Shown here in pieces: positions 50,737 through 62,408 of a DNA stretch of 64,000 nucleotides (position 1 is the first letter of the stretch; every line of letters starts with the position of its first letter). The position numbers were made by a program, and so were the translations under genes. This DNA comes from Pholis gunnellus (taxonomy: Eukaryota > Chordata > Actinopteri > Perciformes > Pholidae), in contig OU342804.1 in the NCBI GenBank assembly GCA_910591455.2, forward strand, positions 13,300,133 through 13,364,132. Direction: 5' to 3'. The notes beneath the pieces are model-generated. The model had not been told where the DNA came from. It worked only from the letters and a program-made list of their open reading frames with translations, and made no database searches.

Positions 50737-53700
50737 CACACATACTATACATGCATTAACATCATCTACTTGTGCACATATGCAATAGAACACGCACACA
50801 CACATGGACACACACACTCTCATCCAGCTCTAACACAGATGGATATACACCACCACTATTAGCAGCTCTGGATTTACAGTGGCCCGTCAGCCTTCAGCTT
50901 TTAATGCCACGTGGGGCCTGTTTTACAGCTCTGCCCCAGGGCCCCAATCGGCTTTCAATTAGCAGGTGAGCTGCAGCCCTGTTCCCAATCAATAGCCCAG
51001 TACAGGCAGGCTGCAGGCACCCTGGGGCCCCCAGCTTGGAGGGAGGAGAGAGGAGGGGGAAAGAGGAGAGCTGGCAAGAAAGGCTGAGGTGAAATCAAGC
51101 CATCCTACTGGGCCACAGGGCTGTTTGAAGGGGTTGGACCTGTCACTTTCTTTCTTTCTATACACGCACACTCACATACATACATAGCAAGAATTTGTCT
51201 GCAAATCTTGCTTTTCTTAAACCAGGCTAGTAAAATTGACACACTTAGTGAAGTGTTCATGTATTGTTGGCAACCTTGGAGGAGGACGAGACCCTCCAGT
51301 CCAACTTCAGAAATAAAAGCTGCTTTTTTGTTACTGAGAACGAGGAATTTGAATAAAGAAAACTCCTATCTTACAAGTTATATACTGTAAGTTGTACAAA
51401 TGTTTTGAATTCAATCATTTAAAAGGACCATTTCAGTTCAGTTCGACAAATGCTTGCAATTAATGCAAACATTATAGTTTAGCTGGCTATAATATCTTCA
51501 TACAAAGAGTTTCTTATGCAGTTTTCCCTAGTTGTAGAGTTTTCCTCAAAATAAGTGACGTTATTTTCAAAGATAGCGTTTACTCTGGGCTTTTCAAGAA
51601 AATGTCAGTTAATCTAAGAAGGCCCTTGAGAGTGACTGGGTTGTATTATCCACAAGTAAATTTTTCTCACAAAAGCCAGACTGTTTTACTGTGTAAGACG
51701 GCTGATTTAAAGACAGATAATAGTGTGAAATAATACAAGATGGACATTTTTGGCAGAGTTTCATCAAGGGGTCTGGGAAATCAGACTCATCCTTCTTTCC
51801 AGGAACATCAATAAAACCAACATGAGTCAAGTCAAACTAAGCTGATAAACTGCCTGACAAGAGCGCCACGATTTCTACACTTTGTGGTCAGGACATTTTA
51901 ATGCCCCTGCACTGGAAGTTACATTATTTATGACTATAGGACTGAATACAAATTAAGTGACTTATTAAAATTGTTGCTGTGCACACACACACACACACTC
52001 ACACACAAATATGCATCCACATGCATGCACAGCTGTCAAATCTGCACTCTCATCAAGGCTCAGCTCAGTCCAACTCCATAGAGAGGAGGAACCGGGCAAA
52101 ACAAAATTAAGTGTTTCAATTCGCATCCACCTCTCAGAGAGACCATCGCATGGCAAAATAGCCAAGTCATTTTAATTAGACTCACAGAGCACCACATGCT
52201 TTGCTCCCTGCCTCCAACACGTGAAAAAGAAAAATCCCATTCCCCTTAGTGACAGCAGAGAGAGAGGGGAATCTGCCAAAGCAGGCAGCTTGGCTAAGAA
52301 CCAGCATTCACTGAATAACGGGACAGAGCGCCATTTTTACACCATGCCGTACTGATTGTCACAAGAGCAACCCACATCAACCAATTTTCTGTCTCTATTT
52401 CTTTCTTATTTCTTTATTTTTTCGCCTCTGTGTTTTGTAACCTTGGGAGAAGCTGGTAACAAAGAGTGTGGTGAACTGAGGAGAGGTTAGAGAAGATTGG
52501 AATGCATTGAGGAAGAAGAGGAGGAAAGTGGCTACAGGGTTACACGGGTGTCTTTGAAGGCCTCACAGCAGGGGGGGTTGGCGAGGTGGAGGAGGTTGGG
52601 TAGATAGGGGAGAGGTGGGAGAGATAACCGGGTCTCCTCCAACACACTCTCTCTCTCTCCCTGTGCCAGTTTTATGGGAGGGGAGCAATGAGGGTCTTTG
52701 AAGGAGTCCCAGCAGGAGGTGTATGATTGTTTATGTGCCTGTGTTTTTCACCTAAATGCACATGGATTTATATAAACAGATGTATGCGCGTGAGAACATT
52801 GATATGTGCAGTAAATGGGGATAAGTAGATGAGTTCAGGTGTGTATACACGTGCAACCCTATTCATGTGTGCCTGCATTTGTGACGGGAGAGCAGCCCGC
52901 TACAGTACATCTCACTCTCAGTGGTGGAGAGGCAGAGCTAGAGCTGCTGGAAGGCAGAGAGACAGGCAGCTCTTCCCTCCACACATCTCTGTTCAAAGGC
53001 GCCATCAAAGTCTGGCAGAAATGTCAGTGCTGCAGGCAGGGGACCGGCCTCTGAATGTCAGTCCTTCTCAGGTCAACACCGAGAGCCAGCCTGCCTCGTA
53101 CAGACAGAAAGAGAGAGAGGGGGGCAAAGAGACACAGGGAGTAGATGAAGATAAAAAGGCAAAACACGGGCACAGGGATTAGGGGAACATAATAAAATGA
53201 TGGACAAAGACAGAGCGGGCCGAGTTATGGAGGGAACAGACTGATAAGGAACAAGAGTTAGATTGCAGGGCAAAATAATAACAGAACATAAGAGAGCAAA
53301 ATGTTGGCTTTGGCTGTTTTGCGGCAAGACTTAGTTTCTTTCATTCTGTCAGTGTGTGTTTCTGCGGGTCCAGCAGGATGTCAAGTGACTTCAGGGCAGA
53401 GATCTAGCGGAGTCTTCGAGTGAGAGAAGTAATAAGGAAAGAAACAGAAAAGAAAAGCAGACAATGCAAAAACATCCATGCTTCTCTGTGTATCTGAAAA
53501 GCAGGGATACACTCGCAGAGACAGATATAATATCAGGCAGACACATAGAAATAGACAGAGAAAGAGAGGCGCACTCATACAGCAGACATACACACACACA
53601 CATACGCACACAATCACTAGTGATTGTCCCAGTGCAGGCCATGAGGAGCCTGTCAGATTACAGGAGGGTAATTGAATGGTAAGGGAGCAGACAACACATC

Positions 53701-54478
53701 TAGCACAGCCGGACTCCAGAGGCGGCCGCCACCATACCAGAGCTCAGGGGAAATTCTGGGCCCACTTAATAGTGAATTGGAGATGGGACATTGCGTGTGT
53801 GTGTGTGGGTCTGGGTATGAGTTTGTGCGTGAGTGCTCGGTAGATGTGGGACAAAGGAAAGCACCAGTGGCAGCAGCAAAAATGGTCACTAAAAACCAGA
53901 AGAAGGTTGATTCGAGAAAATACCTGACGAGCGGTAGAAAAACACCTGGAAAAAAACACAGAGGCATCACAAAGCAGAGAGAAAGAGACATGGAAAGAAA
54001 TCAGGAAAAACAAAGAGAGACCGAGAGACCGAGAGAAAACCAGAGAGGGAGATGCAGAGAGGAGAAAGATAAGGAAAAGGGGAAGAGGTGTGAGAAGGTA
54101 AATGAAATGCAGAGGCAGAAAATCATGAAGGCGAGAGAGGGACGGCGGGGGGAAAAGAGAGGCCTGGAGGGGAAAAGATAGAGAGGCAAGACATGAAGGT
54201 TGAAGGAGAGCTGCTATATGATGAGCCTGAGTGTCCATCTGCCAATGAGCATCTCTAACAGCAGAGGAAATTGACAAGTGGGGGACTCAAAGAGTAGCAC
54301 TGTGGAGCGCTACACGAGGAGAGGAAGACGAGTGACACACGAATGAAGTTTTTTTCAGTGGCACTTTAATGGCAATGAACACTTGTTTTATTCCAATATG
54401 AATAGGGAGAGACGAACAGACATGACATGCACAGTACATACACGCACACATTTTCTGATATCGATTGAAAGATGTGGG

Positions 54479-54481
<3 letters not shown>

Positions 54482-54566
<85 letters not shown>
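54482..54566. repeat. (GT)n microsatellite, about 42 units
   Basis: The longest dinucleotide run in the window, 85 bp without interruption. Confidence 0.98.
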
Positions 54567-54568
<2 letters not shown>

Positions 54569-55239
54569 TGTGAGACAGGCAGTCCACTTCTGTTGAGAAG
54601 ACGTGAGCCCAGCGGCTGGGTAGAAACTAACAAGTAACTTCACTCTGGTGAGAAAAACAGAGTCGGGAGGATGTAGAGAAATGGATAGAATGAGAGAAAA
54701 ATGAGTGGGAGAGAGACATAACATCACAGAGAAAGAGAGAGGGAGGGCGAGAGAGAGAGACAGGGAAAAGAGAGGAGAAAACAAGAAGGTCTGCTGGGTG
54801 TAAAGTTTCCCCTGGATATGATATGTGGATATGGGGATGTCATCAAGCCTGTGAAGTGGAAATAATAAAGAATTAGGATTGTCTCTGAAGACAGGGGAAT
54901 TAATCCAAAATGAATTACGAAGGGGGGAGAGGAGGAGAGGAGGGAAAGAAAATCAACATCAGCTATTTCCTTTTCCTCTGCTTCGAGGCAGATAGGGGGC
55001 GGTTTGTGCGAGTACTGTGAATCCCATAAAAATTAAATTAATAACAAAGGGAAAAACACACACACACACACAAACAGAAGCACAAAAAAAATTAGTAGTA
55101 CGGGGGTGGAGAGAGATAGTCGTACAGAGAGCAAGAATACAGATGGGAAAAAAAAGACAAGAGAGACATTTGAGGGAACTGAGGGTGGGCACTGTTGCTG
55201 CCAGATTGCACTGCTCTTTTGTTCCCCCTCGTCTTTCTG

Positions 55240-55430
55240 GAAAGGGCTGCTGGTGTTAAAGAGGAGATGCCGCGGAGGCCATTGTAATAAATGCCACTTG
55301 TAAATTGCGGAGTGGAATTATACAGCGTGCAGATGGATCCATACGCCTGAACAAAACGTGGCCAAAAAACCGGGAGCGATAATTAAGACTTAGGGGGTGA
55401 ATGACAGAGCCATTTGTGACGACGGAATAT
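55240..55430. other. Candidate conserved non-coding block
   Basis: Unique sequence with ccattgtaataaatgccac, ttgtaaattgcggagtgg, aattatacagcgtgcag and gagcgataattaagactt, unlike the purine-rich and microsatellite DNA on either side. No gene. Confidence 0.28.
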
Positions 55431-55588
55431 GGCGTCTCCTAGCTCTCTGGGAAACAGAAGGGCTCGGAGAGGCTCGGTGTCACAAAACATTACCCACACA
55501 GCTGTTGGCTTTATGAGCAGCAATGGTGTACTCCCTTCCTCCCTCCCTCTCCCTCTCTTCCAACTCTCTATCTATTCTCTCCCCCTCC

Positions 55589-55590
<2 letters not shown>

Positions 55591-55631
<41 letters not shown>
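55591..55631. repeat. (CA)n microsatellite, 20 units
   Basis: Uninterrupted CA run after a pyrimidine-rich stretch. Confidence 0.98.
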
Positions 55632-55633
<2 letters not shown>

Positions 55634-56039
55634 GTCTCACCTTGGTCATTTTGCCACCACCAGCTATGCCATCCATCGCCACCCCCTTCTTTTGCACCTC
55701 ACACCACCGTCCTCGCCATCTCTGAGGGACTAGACAATAACTTGTACTCCATCATTCATATCCAGGCAGAAGGAGGAGGAGGAGGCACTCGGCATGCACA
55801 CAAATATAGAGTAACACCCGGGCTGAAAATTCAATAAAAGGCACCGACACTGACAGTGCTTGGTACTGTTTTGAATGGGAGTTGGGCTTACTGGAGCTCT
55901 GGGCTGACTGTAAAGTAGGAAAATCGAATTCTGTTGTTTTTCTTCTCCCTCTCTTTGTTAAAACACATTTTTGTATGCCATCCCTGTGCTCACAGTGTCC
56001 GTACAAGTCTTTGCATGCTACACTGCTTAAAAGGTTTAG

Positions 56040-56303
56040 GAATCATATCTGTGCTTTGTTCATACTGTCGCTCATTTCAACCATTTCAAACAAAAAAAGA
56101 AAAGAAACAACATTATTGGACACTGGTTCTGTTGAACTCCTGGGAATTTACTCTCCTGCTCAACAAGTGCAACTGCCATGTACCTGAATACCTCTTTTGC
56201 TTTGTGTCACTGCATAAATTGTTGCTGTATCTCTGCCCAAACACATGAGGAATTCCTGCACATTTATCCCACTTGGCGAATAAAGTGATTCTGATTCTGA
56301 TGT
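56040..56303 (+). mobile_element. 3' end of a non-LTR retrotransposon or SINE with ATTCTG tail
   Basis: The stretch gaggaattcctgcacattta, then tcccacttggcgaataaag and gattctgattctgat (to 56303), is a familiar teleost non-LTR 3' terminus, related in design but not identical to the one at 21.78 kb. The 5' limit is uncertain. Confidence 0.55.
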
Positions 56304-57383
56304 GTCCCCCAAACTCTGCCCTCTATAGTCTCCGTCTCTCTGTTAAGTCCATCTATCTCTTTGCCTGGCTGGCCAGCCTGTCTTCTCATGTCGTCTACCT
56401 CTTTGTCTCTGTCCCGGGGGCCTCCGCAGCGTGCAGAGTAGCCTGCGAAGTCTTAACTCAAACGAGACCCCTTCGCGCCCCGTTAAACCACCGACCTTCT
56501 CTGTCACTTCTGTCGCCCGCTGCTGCCGACGACGGGGGCCTGAGCTGCAAGCTAAGAGACCCCGAGCTCAATAAAAGTGTGGGTGATTAAACAACTCCCT
56601 GTAATTGCTGCTTTTGTGCAGAAATCAAACGGTCACACTTATTACTGAGGCAGGAGAGAAGGAGGTTGGGAGCAGCCGCTTCCGCTGAGGGCCAGACACC
56701 CTCAGTGACCTTCTGCCCTCCCGTCACTACTCCTTTATCTGACCAAACAACCACTGTGTAGTATGTGTGTTTACCTGCATGTGTGTGCTAGTGCCCAGTG
56801 TGTGCGCCAGTGTGTGTGTGTGTGTGTGTGTTTGCGTTAAGTATGCAAAGAAGGCCGTTGAAACCAGGCAAAGTAGAATAACACCAGAGCTCCCCTCAGT
56901 GGTAGACGGTTGAACTATACCAGAAAGACCAAGCCCCAGTTGGATCTAAGCAATGTGCAGTTGTGTGCTATCAGCCAGCTGGCTTTGGTAATGGGGGACA
57001 AAGCCAAACCAGGGGACCGTGTCCAACATGAGGGCCGGGTTTCAGAGATCACAGCAACACGTGAACCATACACATCATCTGGTAGTCACACACATATACA
57101 CAGACATCAGTACACGGGCCCAGCCACAGGGCCCTGTCAAATGGGTCAGCTTACAAAGGGAGGGGCCCAATTACCGTAGCCACAAATACACACATAAAGT
57201 GCCTTTCAAGGGCCCATGAGTGCTTCAGCTTCCCCATGATTATGCCCGCTCTCTACACACCCAGCACTTGTCATACACATACAGGGCCTCCTTTGCCAAA
57301 ACAGCCATCAGACTTGACTTTTTTCAGCGGAGTACCGAGGAGATGTGTTCAGCTGGTTTGAAAGAGGAGAGCTTTCTGTAATC

Positions 57384-57391
57384 AGAGAGAG

Positions 57392-57444
<53 letters not shown>
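57384..57444. repeat. (GA)n microsatellite
   Basis: GA run with one GC interruption near the start. Confidence 0.97.
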
Positions 57445-57446
<2 letters not shown>

Positions 57447-58500
57447 CAGAGTGAGCAACTGGCTGGTCAACTATTAGTGATCTGCTCTCTCTGAGGCGAA
57501 CGCATACCCTGTCATATTTAACCACCAGAGATTGATTTGAGGGAATCAATGTAAACTTGAATGAATTTGTGATGCAATAAATCAATTAGATGTAGTTTTG
57601 ACAAGCCTGTAGGTACTGCAGATATGTCGGTATATTGGTCTGTCCTGCACCACCAACTCCAAAACTAAATCGATAATTTTTAAAGGAAAATCAGTTTGAA
57701 TGGGGAAGTCATACTTAGGGACTGTAGTGTTGAGTTTCTTCTATTTACTTATATTCTAGTTTAGGATGATGTGGTGTACGACTAATAGAGCTATTTATCT
57801 TTCAGTAAGCTAGCATTGCTCAAGCCAATCTGATGCATAATATACATATTTACTCTGACACAATGTTGTTAAAGGTTATATGTATAGTATACACTACTAG
57901 GATAAAAGAATAAAAGTAAATGGAAGAAACTCAACTAGACACGCTTTATACAATTTACTTGGTGTGTGTAATAACAATGTATCTGGATATAGCAGGATGG
58001 GCATATTTTGTTTATTATTCATCCCATTTTCTTTCTTTGTCTTTCTTCAGGAGTAGCATTGAGGTATAGTATGTTCACATGTGAGTCACATATGAGCAAC
58101 TTTGCTGTATGCAGGACATAATGGCTCAATGAACAGAAGTGCTGATTGCAGCCAATTGATTTGTCACCACATGAACTTAAAAGGAAATTTGAATCACCTG
58201 AAAAAAAGTCCACAAACTCTGAATTTACAAAGCACCATACTTCACCTATTATTGCATAAACCTTTTCAAGTAATTATACATGTGAAAGTCGGATTAGATT
58301 TCATCAATATCCTTGAAATAAAATAGAGAAGTCAGCTGGTCTGTGTATGTGTTGGTGGAGTAATGGTGCCCCCTTCTGCCCAAAAATGCTAACAAAAAGC
58401 TTTAGCCACAGAAGATAATTCTACATTTAATGGTTACACATATTTCCCACAGAGACATCAAAGAATAGGAGACTGTATGTAAAACTGTGCAAAATCAGGC

Positions 58501-58506
58501 TTTATT
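58501..58506 (-). terminator. Candidate poly(A) signal of parp6 (AATAAA)
   Basis: TTTATT on the plus strand reads AATAAA in the transcript direction, directly 3' of an A-rich stretch and a GAT repeat. It is the first canonical hexamer I found after the parp6 stop. A second one lies at 58011-58016. Use is inferred. Confidence 0.4.
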
Positions 58507-58533
58507 CATTTTTTTTTCTGCATCGTCGCCTTT

Positions 58534-58553
58534 CATCATCATCATCATCATCA
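58534..58553. repeat. (ATC)n trinucleotide repeat near the parp6 3' end
   Basis: Six to seven ATC units, read as GAT on the parp6 strand, just before the candidate poly(A) signal. Confidence 0.9.
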
Positions 58554-60228
58554 TAATCACCATCATTGTCGGCAACATCATCTTTGACAACATTACTCAT
58601 TAGAGACAGCCAGAGAATAGATTCTCAAAGAGACTCGCAGCTCAAGCGTGTTGGCAAAAACAGCCATCAGCTATTAGCACAGTCCTGCAATACAATGAGT
58701 AAGCTGCACATGTCCACTTCTTTCTGGGCAATACATTGCAACAATGTTCAATGTCCTTTTATACAATTTGCTCTCTCAGTGCCTCGAAGTCCATCCAGTA
58801 GTCAGAATCTTTAGTTCCAGGAGATACCAAAAGCCCATCTCAGTACAGACATGGTTAAGATGTTGGATATTATAGTCTTGCTGAGTCCATAAATACTTTT
58901 TTAACCACTTTTCTTCCACTAACCATCTACCGCAGGTCCGAGGACAGTCCATTCTTCCAGTTTAGGCAAACGTTGAATAAGTGCAATGTCTAGTATAATG
59001 TCAAGAAAATACAAACCCACACGTACATACATACATACAGTACATGACTAACTGATAAACTTGATTAGCTATACAAGGTTGCCATTCTCCAAGGAGAAAC
59101 AATAGAGTTGCACATAAATGCCGATCGGTAACATCCAGTGTCCACCAGGAGCTCACCTGGACTGCAGACTGCCAGTAGATTGTTGGGTAAAGTTGTCCAT
59201 GATTCTGTACAGTGGCTTTTGTAAGTTGTGACTCCAATGGGAAGTGTAGTCCATACACAAAAAGATTCATTTTGAACGTATAGAAAAGGTGATGACTACT
59301 TGAACAAAATGATGATGCGTGACAGATTGTGGTAGCTTTTTGAACATAGATCATAGACAACAGATATAACATGTCCACAGATTATATCCACTGTTGTTGT
59401 TTTTTTTTGTTTTTTTTTATGACCCTTGTCGTTCAGCCTGCCATGTCACATCCATCCAGTTAGATAAAAGTTTGCCACTTGGAGCCTGTGAGGGTTTGAA
59501 GGTGCATTACCAATGAGAACTGTCTTGATTCTGTAATGAAAATTGGACAGCTGTATTTTTACATTTGAAAATGTTATCAAAAACAAAGTGCCTATAGTGT
59601 ACGTAACCACACCTCGCTTCATGGATTCTGGGAGTGAACAAGGACAAAATGACAGAGTAGTGCTCACCCCTCAGATCACCATATCACAGACCTTAATTCA
59701 TGTCATTAGTCACATAACACAATAAGAAAACAAACTTCTATGCATGTAAATCCATCAATTATTTGCCACAAAAGGGATCTAATTATTGTTTGGAATGATT
59801 CTTTTTTTTTTTTCTTGAACTAGATTTTTAAAAATAGAAATGATGAATAGATATAATTAGCCCAAAGGATCAGGGATCAGTCAGTGCACTAAGAAAGGGG
59901 AATGCCCAGTCTAACCAGGGTTTGACAGTATGTGTATATGTGTGGAGAGCCAAAGCAGTGACTACTCCCTTTTTTCTCCTGCTGTTAACTGAGAAAAGCA
60001 GACTAACTTTAACCAGGTTAAATCTGAACATGTCAATGTGTAACCACTTGGAGAAGAGGAACAAAGAAGGGCGAGGAAAATGACAGGACCAGAACAAAAC
60101 AACTTTAGAAATAATGTGCTCAAGAGCTCCCACAGCCTTCAGTATCAGGCCTGAGGTCAGCTCGCCCCAACATTCGCTGTCTGCCTGCCTGTGTGCCTTC
60201 GCCAGAAAGACGTATCGGAAAACCGCCA

Positions 60229-60331
60229 TTAGCTGGAGTAGATCTGGGTCCCAATCACACGCATGATCTCCTTCTGCACCTTAGGCTCCTGGGTGTTGAT
60301 GTTGGCATCTCCTACTTGGCCATCCTCATAC
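60229..60331 (-). CDS. parp6: PARP6 terminal coding exon with stop codon
   Basis: This 103-bp coding part of the last exon encodes YEDGQVGDANINTQEPKVQ followed by KEIMRVIGTQIYSS and a TAA stop at 60229-60231. The acceptor is tatgtgcag. The first G completes the valine codon of the preceding exon. The ending QKEIMRVIGTQ followed by a four-residue tail fits PARP6, which in human ends IGTQVYTN as I remember it. PARP8 ends differently (GNQTATG), so this is parp6 and not parp8. The five exons together give 402 bp, or 133 residues plus stop, with no frameshift or premature stop, so the gene looks functional. Confidence 0.96.
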
Positions 60332-61166
60332 CTGCACATATACATAAATGAGTAGACATAGGGTTTCTTTTCAACTTTTCATCAATAGCTGCCTCGTGTT
60401 TTATCCCCTCTCTTGCTCACTACCTTGATGTTTCTACAAGGTTACCTTTCTATATTGATGATAGAAAGGTAAACGTTCCATAGACAAATGAGCTGCTGTT
60501 GTCTAGGAAGCAAGTGAATTACAGTGATTTTAGAAATGGCGCTGTTATGTCTGACACAACAAATCTTCCTGTTTTTATTCTAATCATATCAACGTTCCCT
60601 CAAGCTGAAAAACACAACCATACGCTGAGCACAAGGTCAGAATTGAATTATATTTAGCTGAGATTTAAATTTGATTGCAGGCCGTCGCGAATCCAATTTC
60701 CAACTCAGAAGACAGCAATGGACATGATAATAGACTTTGCCATCTGGTGAATGCCCATGTCCAAAGCCATAACATCAGCAGCCAGTGTGGATGTCATGTG
60801 TTATTTGCCGAGCTCCAGAACACAGTTTTAAACATCATACTGAAAGGCTATGACTTGACAGGAACCCAGTTTAGTGAAGCGGTAACACCACTCAACCATC
60901 ACTTATTCTCGGCTAATTTAATTAAAATGATGATGAGTGATGAGGGAAAACGGCAGCAGATATCACAATTCTTCATTAAATCACCTTCATCAAGTGCGGC
61001 TTCGCAGGAAAAAATAAGCAACCTGAGTGATCAACTATGCCTTTTAATTAAGTGTGATGATTATTTTTTTATTTTTGCTACCTGGTTGTTATGCCAACTA
61101 CTTTGGTAGTTATCTATTACTTATGTAAAAATTACCAAGGAGTTTCCAAGTGTTGGAAATACTTAC
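60332..61166 (-). other. parp6: parp6 last intron (835 bp)
   Basis: This intron separates the last two coding exons, with a gtaagt donor at 61166 and a tgcag acceptor at 60332. It contains a perfect 12-bp-arm hairpin at 60442-60472 and an uninterrupted opposite-strand frame at 60675-61109, discussed in the findings. No exon is supported in it. Confidence 0.85.
60442..60472. repeat. Perfect hairpin, 12-bp arms, 7-nt loop, in parp6 last intron
   Basis: Left arm ttacctttctat, loop attgatg, right arm atagaaaggtaa. It lies about 110 bp upstream of the terminal exon acceptor in transcript direction. Confidence 0.9.
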
Positions 61167-61251
61167 ACAAAAAAGAAGCGAGTACAGACGTGATCCGATA
61201 CTGGACACACCCAAATGTTACCATGTTTCTGCAGATCCTTAGATGTGATAA
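61167..61251 (-). CDS. parp6: PARP6 catalytic-domain exon (ITSKDLQKHGNIWVCPVSD segment)
   Basis: This 85-bp exon encodes (V)ITSKDLQKHGNIWVCPVSD followed by HVCTRFFF(V). The GNIWVCPVSD form is, from memory, diagnostic for PARP6, because PARP8 has a different sequence there. The acceptor is ttcaacag after a short pyrimidine tract, and the donor TTTTGT/gtaagt matches the consensus perfectly. It starts with two bases of the valine codon and ends with two bases of another valine codon, which the terminal exon completes. It encodes the strand before the conserved VYEDGQVGDANI end of the domain. Confidence 0.95.
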
Positions 61252-61880
61252 CTGTTGAAGAGAGAGAAGCATGTTTTATCAGAGATAGTGTTTTTTTACT
61301 TTACTTTTTTAGTAGTGTTGCTGTTGTATTTGGTATTATATTATATTATACTACATAAGATGCTGTAGAGCTTAAGGGCTTAAACTCAGTTATTATCCAA
61401 ACTGATGCACATTATTTCTTTTGTTTATCTGTAATAGCTTTCTCCTATAATGATGATATTATAATAATTTATATAACTTTTTAACACATTAATACACTAG
61501 TCACATTACCTAGTTTAATTTAGATTTTAATGATCAAACTTGTGGAATTTTCTTCTTGTTTTGCTTTTTTGTTGTAACTGTCCTCTAAAGCTCCATAACG
61601 CCCTAAACCTATTCACTTTTTAGCAGTCAAAACAAATGCACAGGCCTTCATTTAAATCCTTCTTATAACTATACACTGCTCAAATAATCTGTTTCAATGG
61701 GGAATGTGTCACAGTACAAAGCATAAAGATGCTCTAACTTCTGTTTCACTGGGACTTTAAATCAATATAATATTATAAATGTTTAGTTTATTATTTAAAT
61801 GTCATACAATCAAATATACTAATGCAACATATTTGCTACTATCTCCGCTCTGACATATAATACCTTCTGCTTGTGATTAC
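61252..61880 (-). other. parp6: parp6 intron (629 bp)
   Basis: AT-rich intron between the CIALCE and ITSKDL exons. I see short TTATAT-type repeats near 61330-61360 and nothing else of note. Confidence 0.85.
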
Positions 61881-61944
61881 CTTCACACAGAGCGATGCAG
61901 TTCAGATTTCGACTCTGAAGAAACCTTGATTGTATCGGACGGCT
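61881..61944 (-). CDS. parp6: PARP6 catalytic-domain exon (SRPIQSRFLQSRNLNCIALCE)
   Basis: This 64-bp exon encodes SRPIQSRFLQSRNLN followed by CIALCE, a beta-strand region of the ADP-ribosyltransferase core that is nearly invariant in PARP6/PARP8. The acceptor is ctatag and the donor is GAAG/gtaatc. It begins on a whole codon, matching the end of the previous exon, and leaves a single G that joins TT of the next exon to make valine. The phase agreement on both sides shows the exon is intact. Confidence 0.95.
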
Positions 61945-62328
61945 CTATAGAAAAGAAGAGACAACAGTTAAGTCCCACCAAGCTGCTAAAGTGAATACGA
62001 CCTAACTATGCTGATGATGGTACACATGGAAACATTGAGAATTACAAACACTGAATCTGTACAGAGTGTAAGAGTCAGAAGCAGGGCATAGTGAATGTAG
62101 GAAACATTTGATGATTTGAACTCAGAATACAAAATATTCTAAAATAAGTTGAACAGCCCTCATCTGGTAATCCATGTTGATTTCTGTGAAGGCTTCAAAT
62201 TGTTCCCTCTCTCTGCCCCTTTATTTGCATATCTTCTTTGTGTGTGATGGGAATCTGGATTCAAAATGCGGGACTTTCTTTTGAACAAATATGGTATTTA
62301 TTTATATGTGAGGATGTAAAATGTCCAC
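61945..62328 (-). other. parp6: parp6 intron (384 bp)
   Basis: Intron between the MGKGQHRMP and SRPIQSRF exons. Nothing recognisable inside. Confidence 0.85.
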
Positions 62329-62408
62329 CTGTGGTATGGTGTTCATGCGGTTGTAACGCTGCACCAGCTCATCTTTGGTGGGCATGCGGTGCTGTCCTTT
62401 CCCCATTC
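62329..62408 (-). CDS. parp6: PARP6 catalytic-domain exon (MGKGQHRMP segment)
   Basis: This 80-bp exon reads GA followed by 26 codons: MGKGQHRMPTKDELVQRYNR and then MNTIPQ. This matches the PARP6/PARP8 catalytic domain directly after the SFGYSG loop. The acceptor is ttcttgcag and the donor is CACAG/gtggac, which is somewhat weak. The two leading bases complete the glycine codon begun in the 63296-63365 exon, and the exon ends on a whole codon. The segment is basic and PARP6/8-specific, with no counterpart in PARP1. Introns on either side are 887 bp (upstream) and 384 bp (downstream). Confidence 0.95.

Larger units (their letters stand above)
48943..58479. other. Intergenic, downstream of parp6, no supported gene
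   Basis: Contains MITE fragments (49425-49600, 50645-50736), many GA-rich stretches (52500-54800), long microsatellites (54482, 55591, 57384), the non-LTR tail ending at 56303 and a candidate conserved block at 55240-55430. Long frames here come from purine-rich or dinucleotide repeats. Confidence 0.6.
58480..60228 (-). other. parp6: Probable 3' UTR of parp6
   Basis: From the TAA to the first good AATAAA on the minus strand (58501-58506) there is about 1.7 kb of unspliced, mostly unique, AT-rich sequence with no supported gene. It contains a GAT-repeat (58534-58553) just before the signal and T/A-rich runs at 59397-59420 and 59800-59815. The extent is inferred from the poly(A) signal alone; an earlier variant signal could end the transcript sooner. 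Confidence 0.45.

Noticed and set aside
53672..54277. Frames of 169 (plus) and 177 (minus) codons
   Set aside because: Both are products of a purine-rich stretch (Lys/Arg/Glu on one strand, Ser/Leu/Phe on the other), with no domain and no splice or poly(A) context.
54287..54784. 165-codon minus-strand frame
   Set aside because: Its core is a His-Thr repeat translated from the (GT)n microsatellite.
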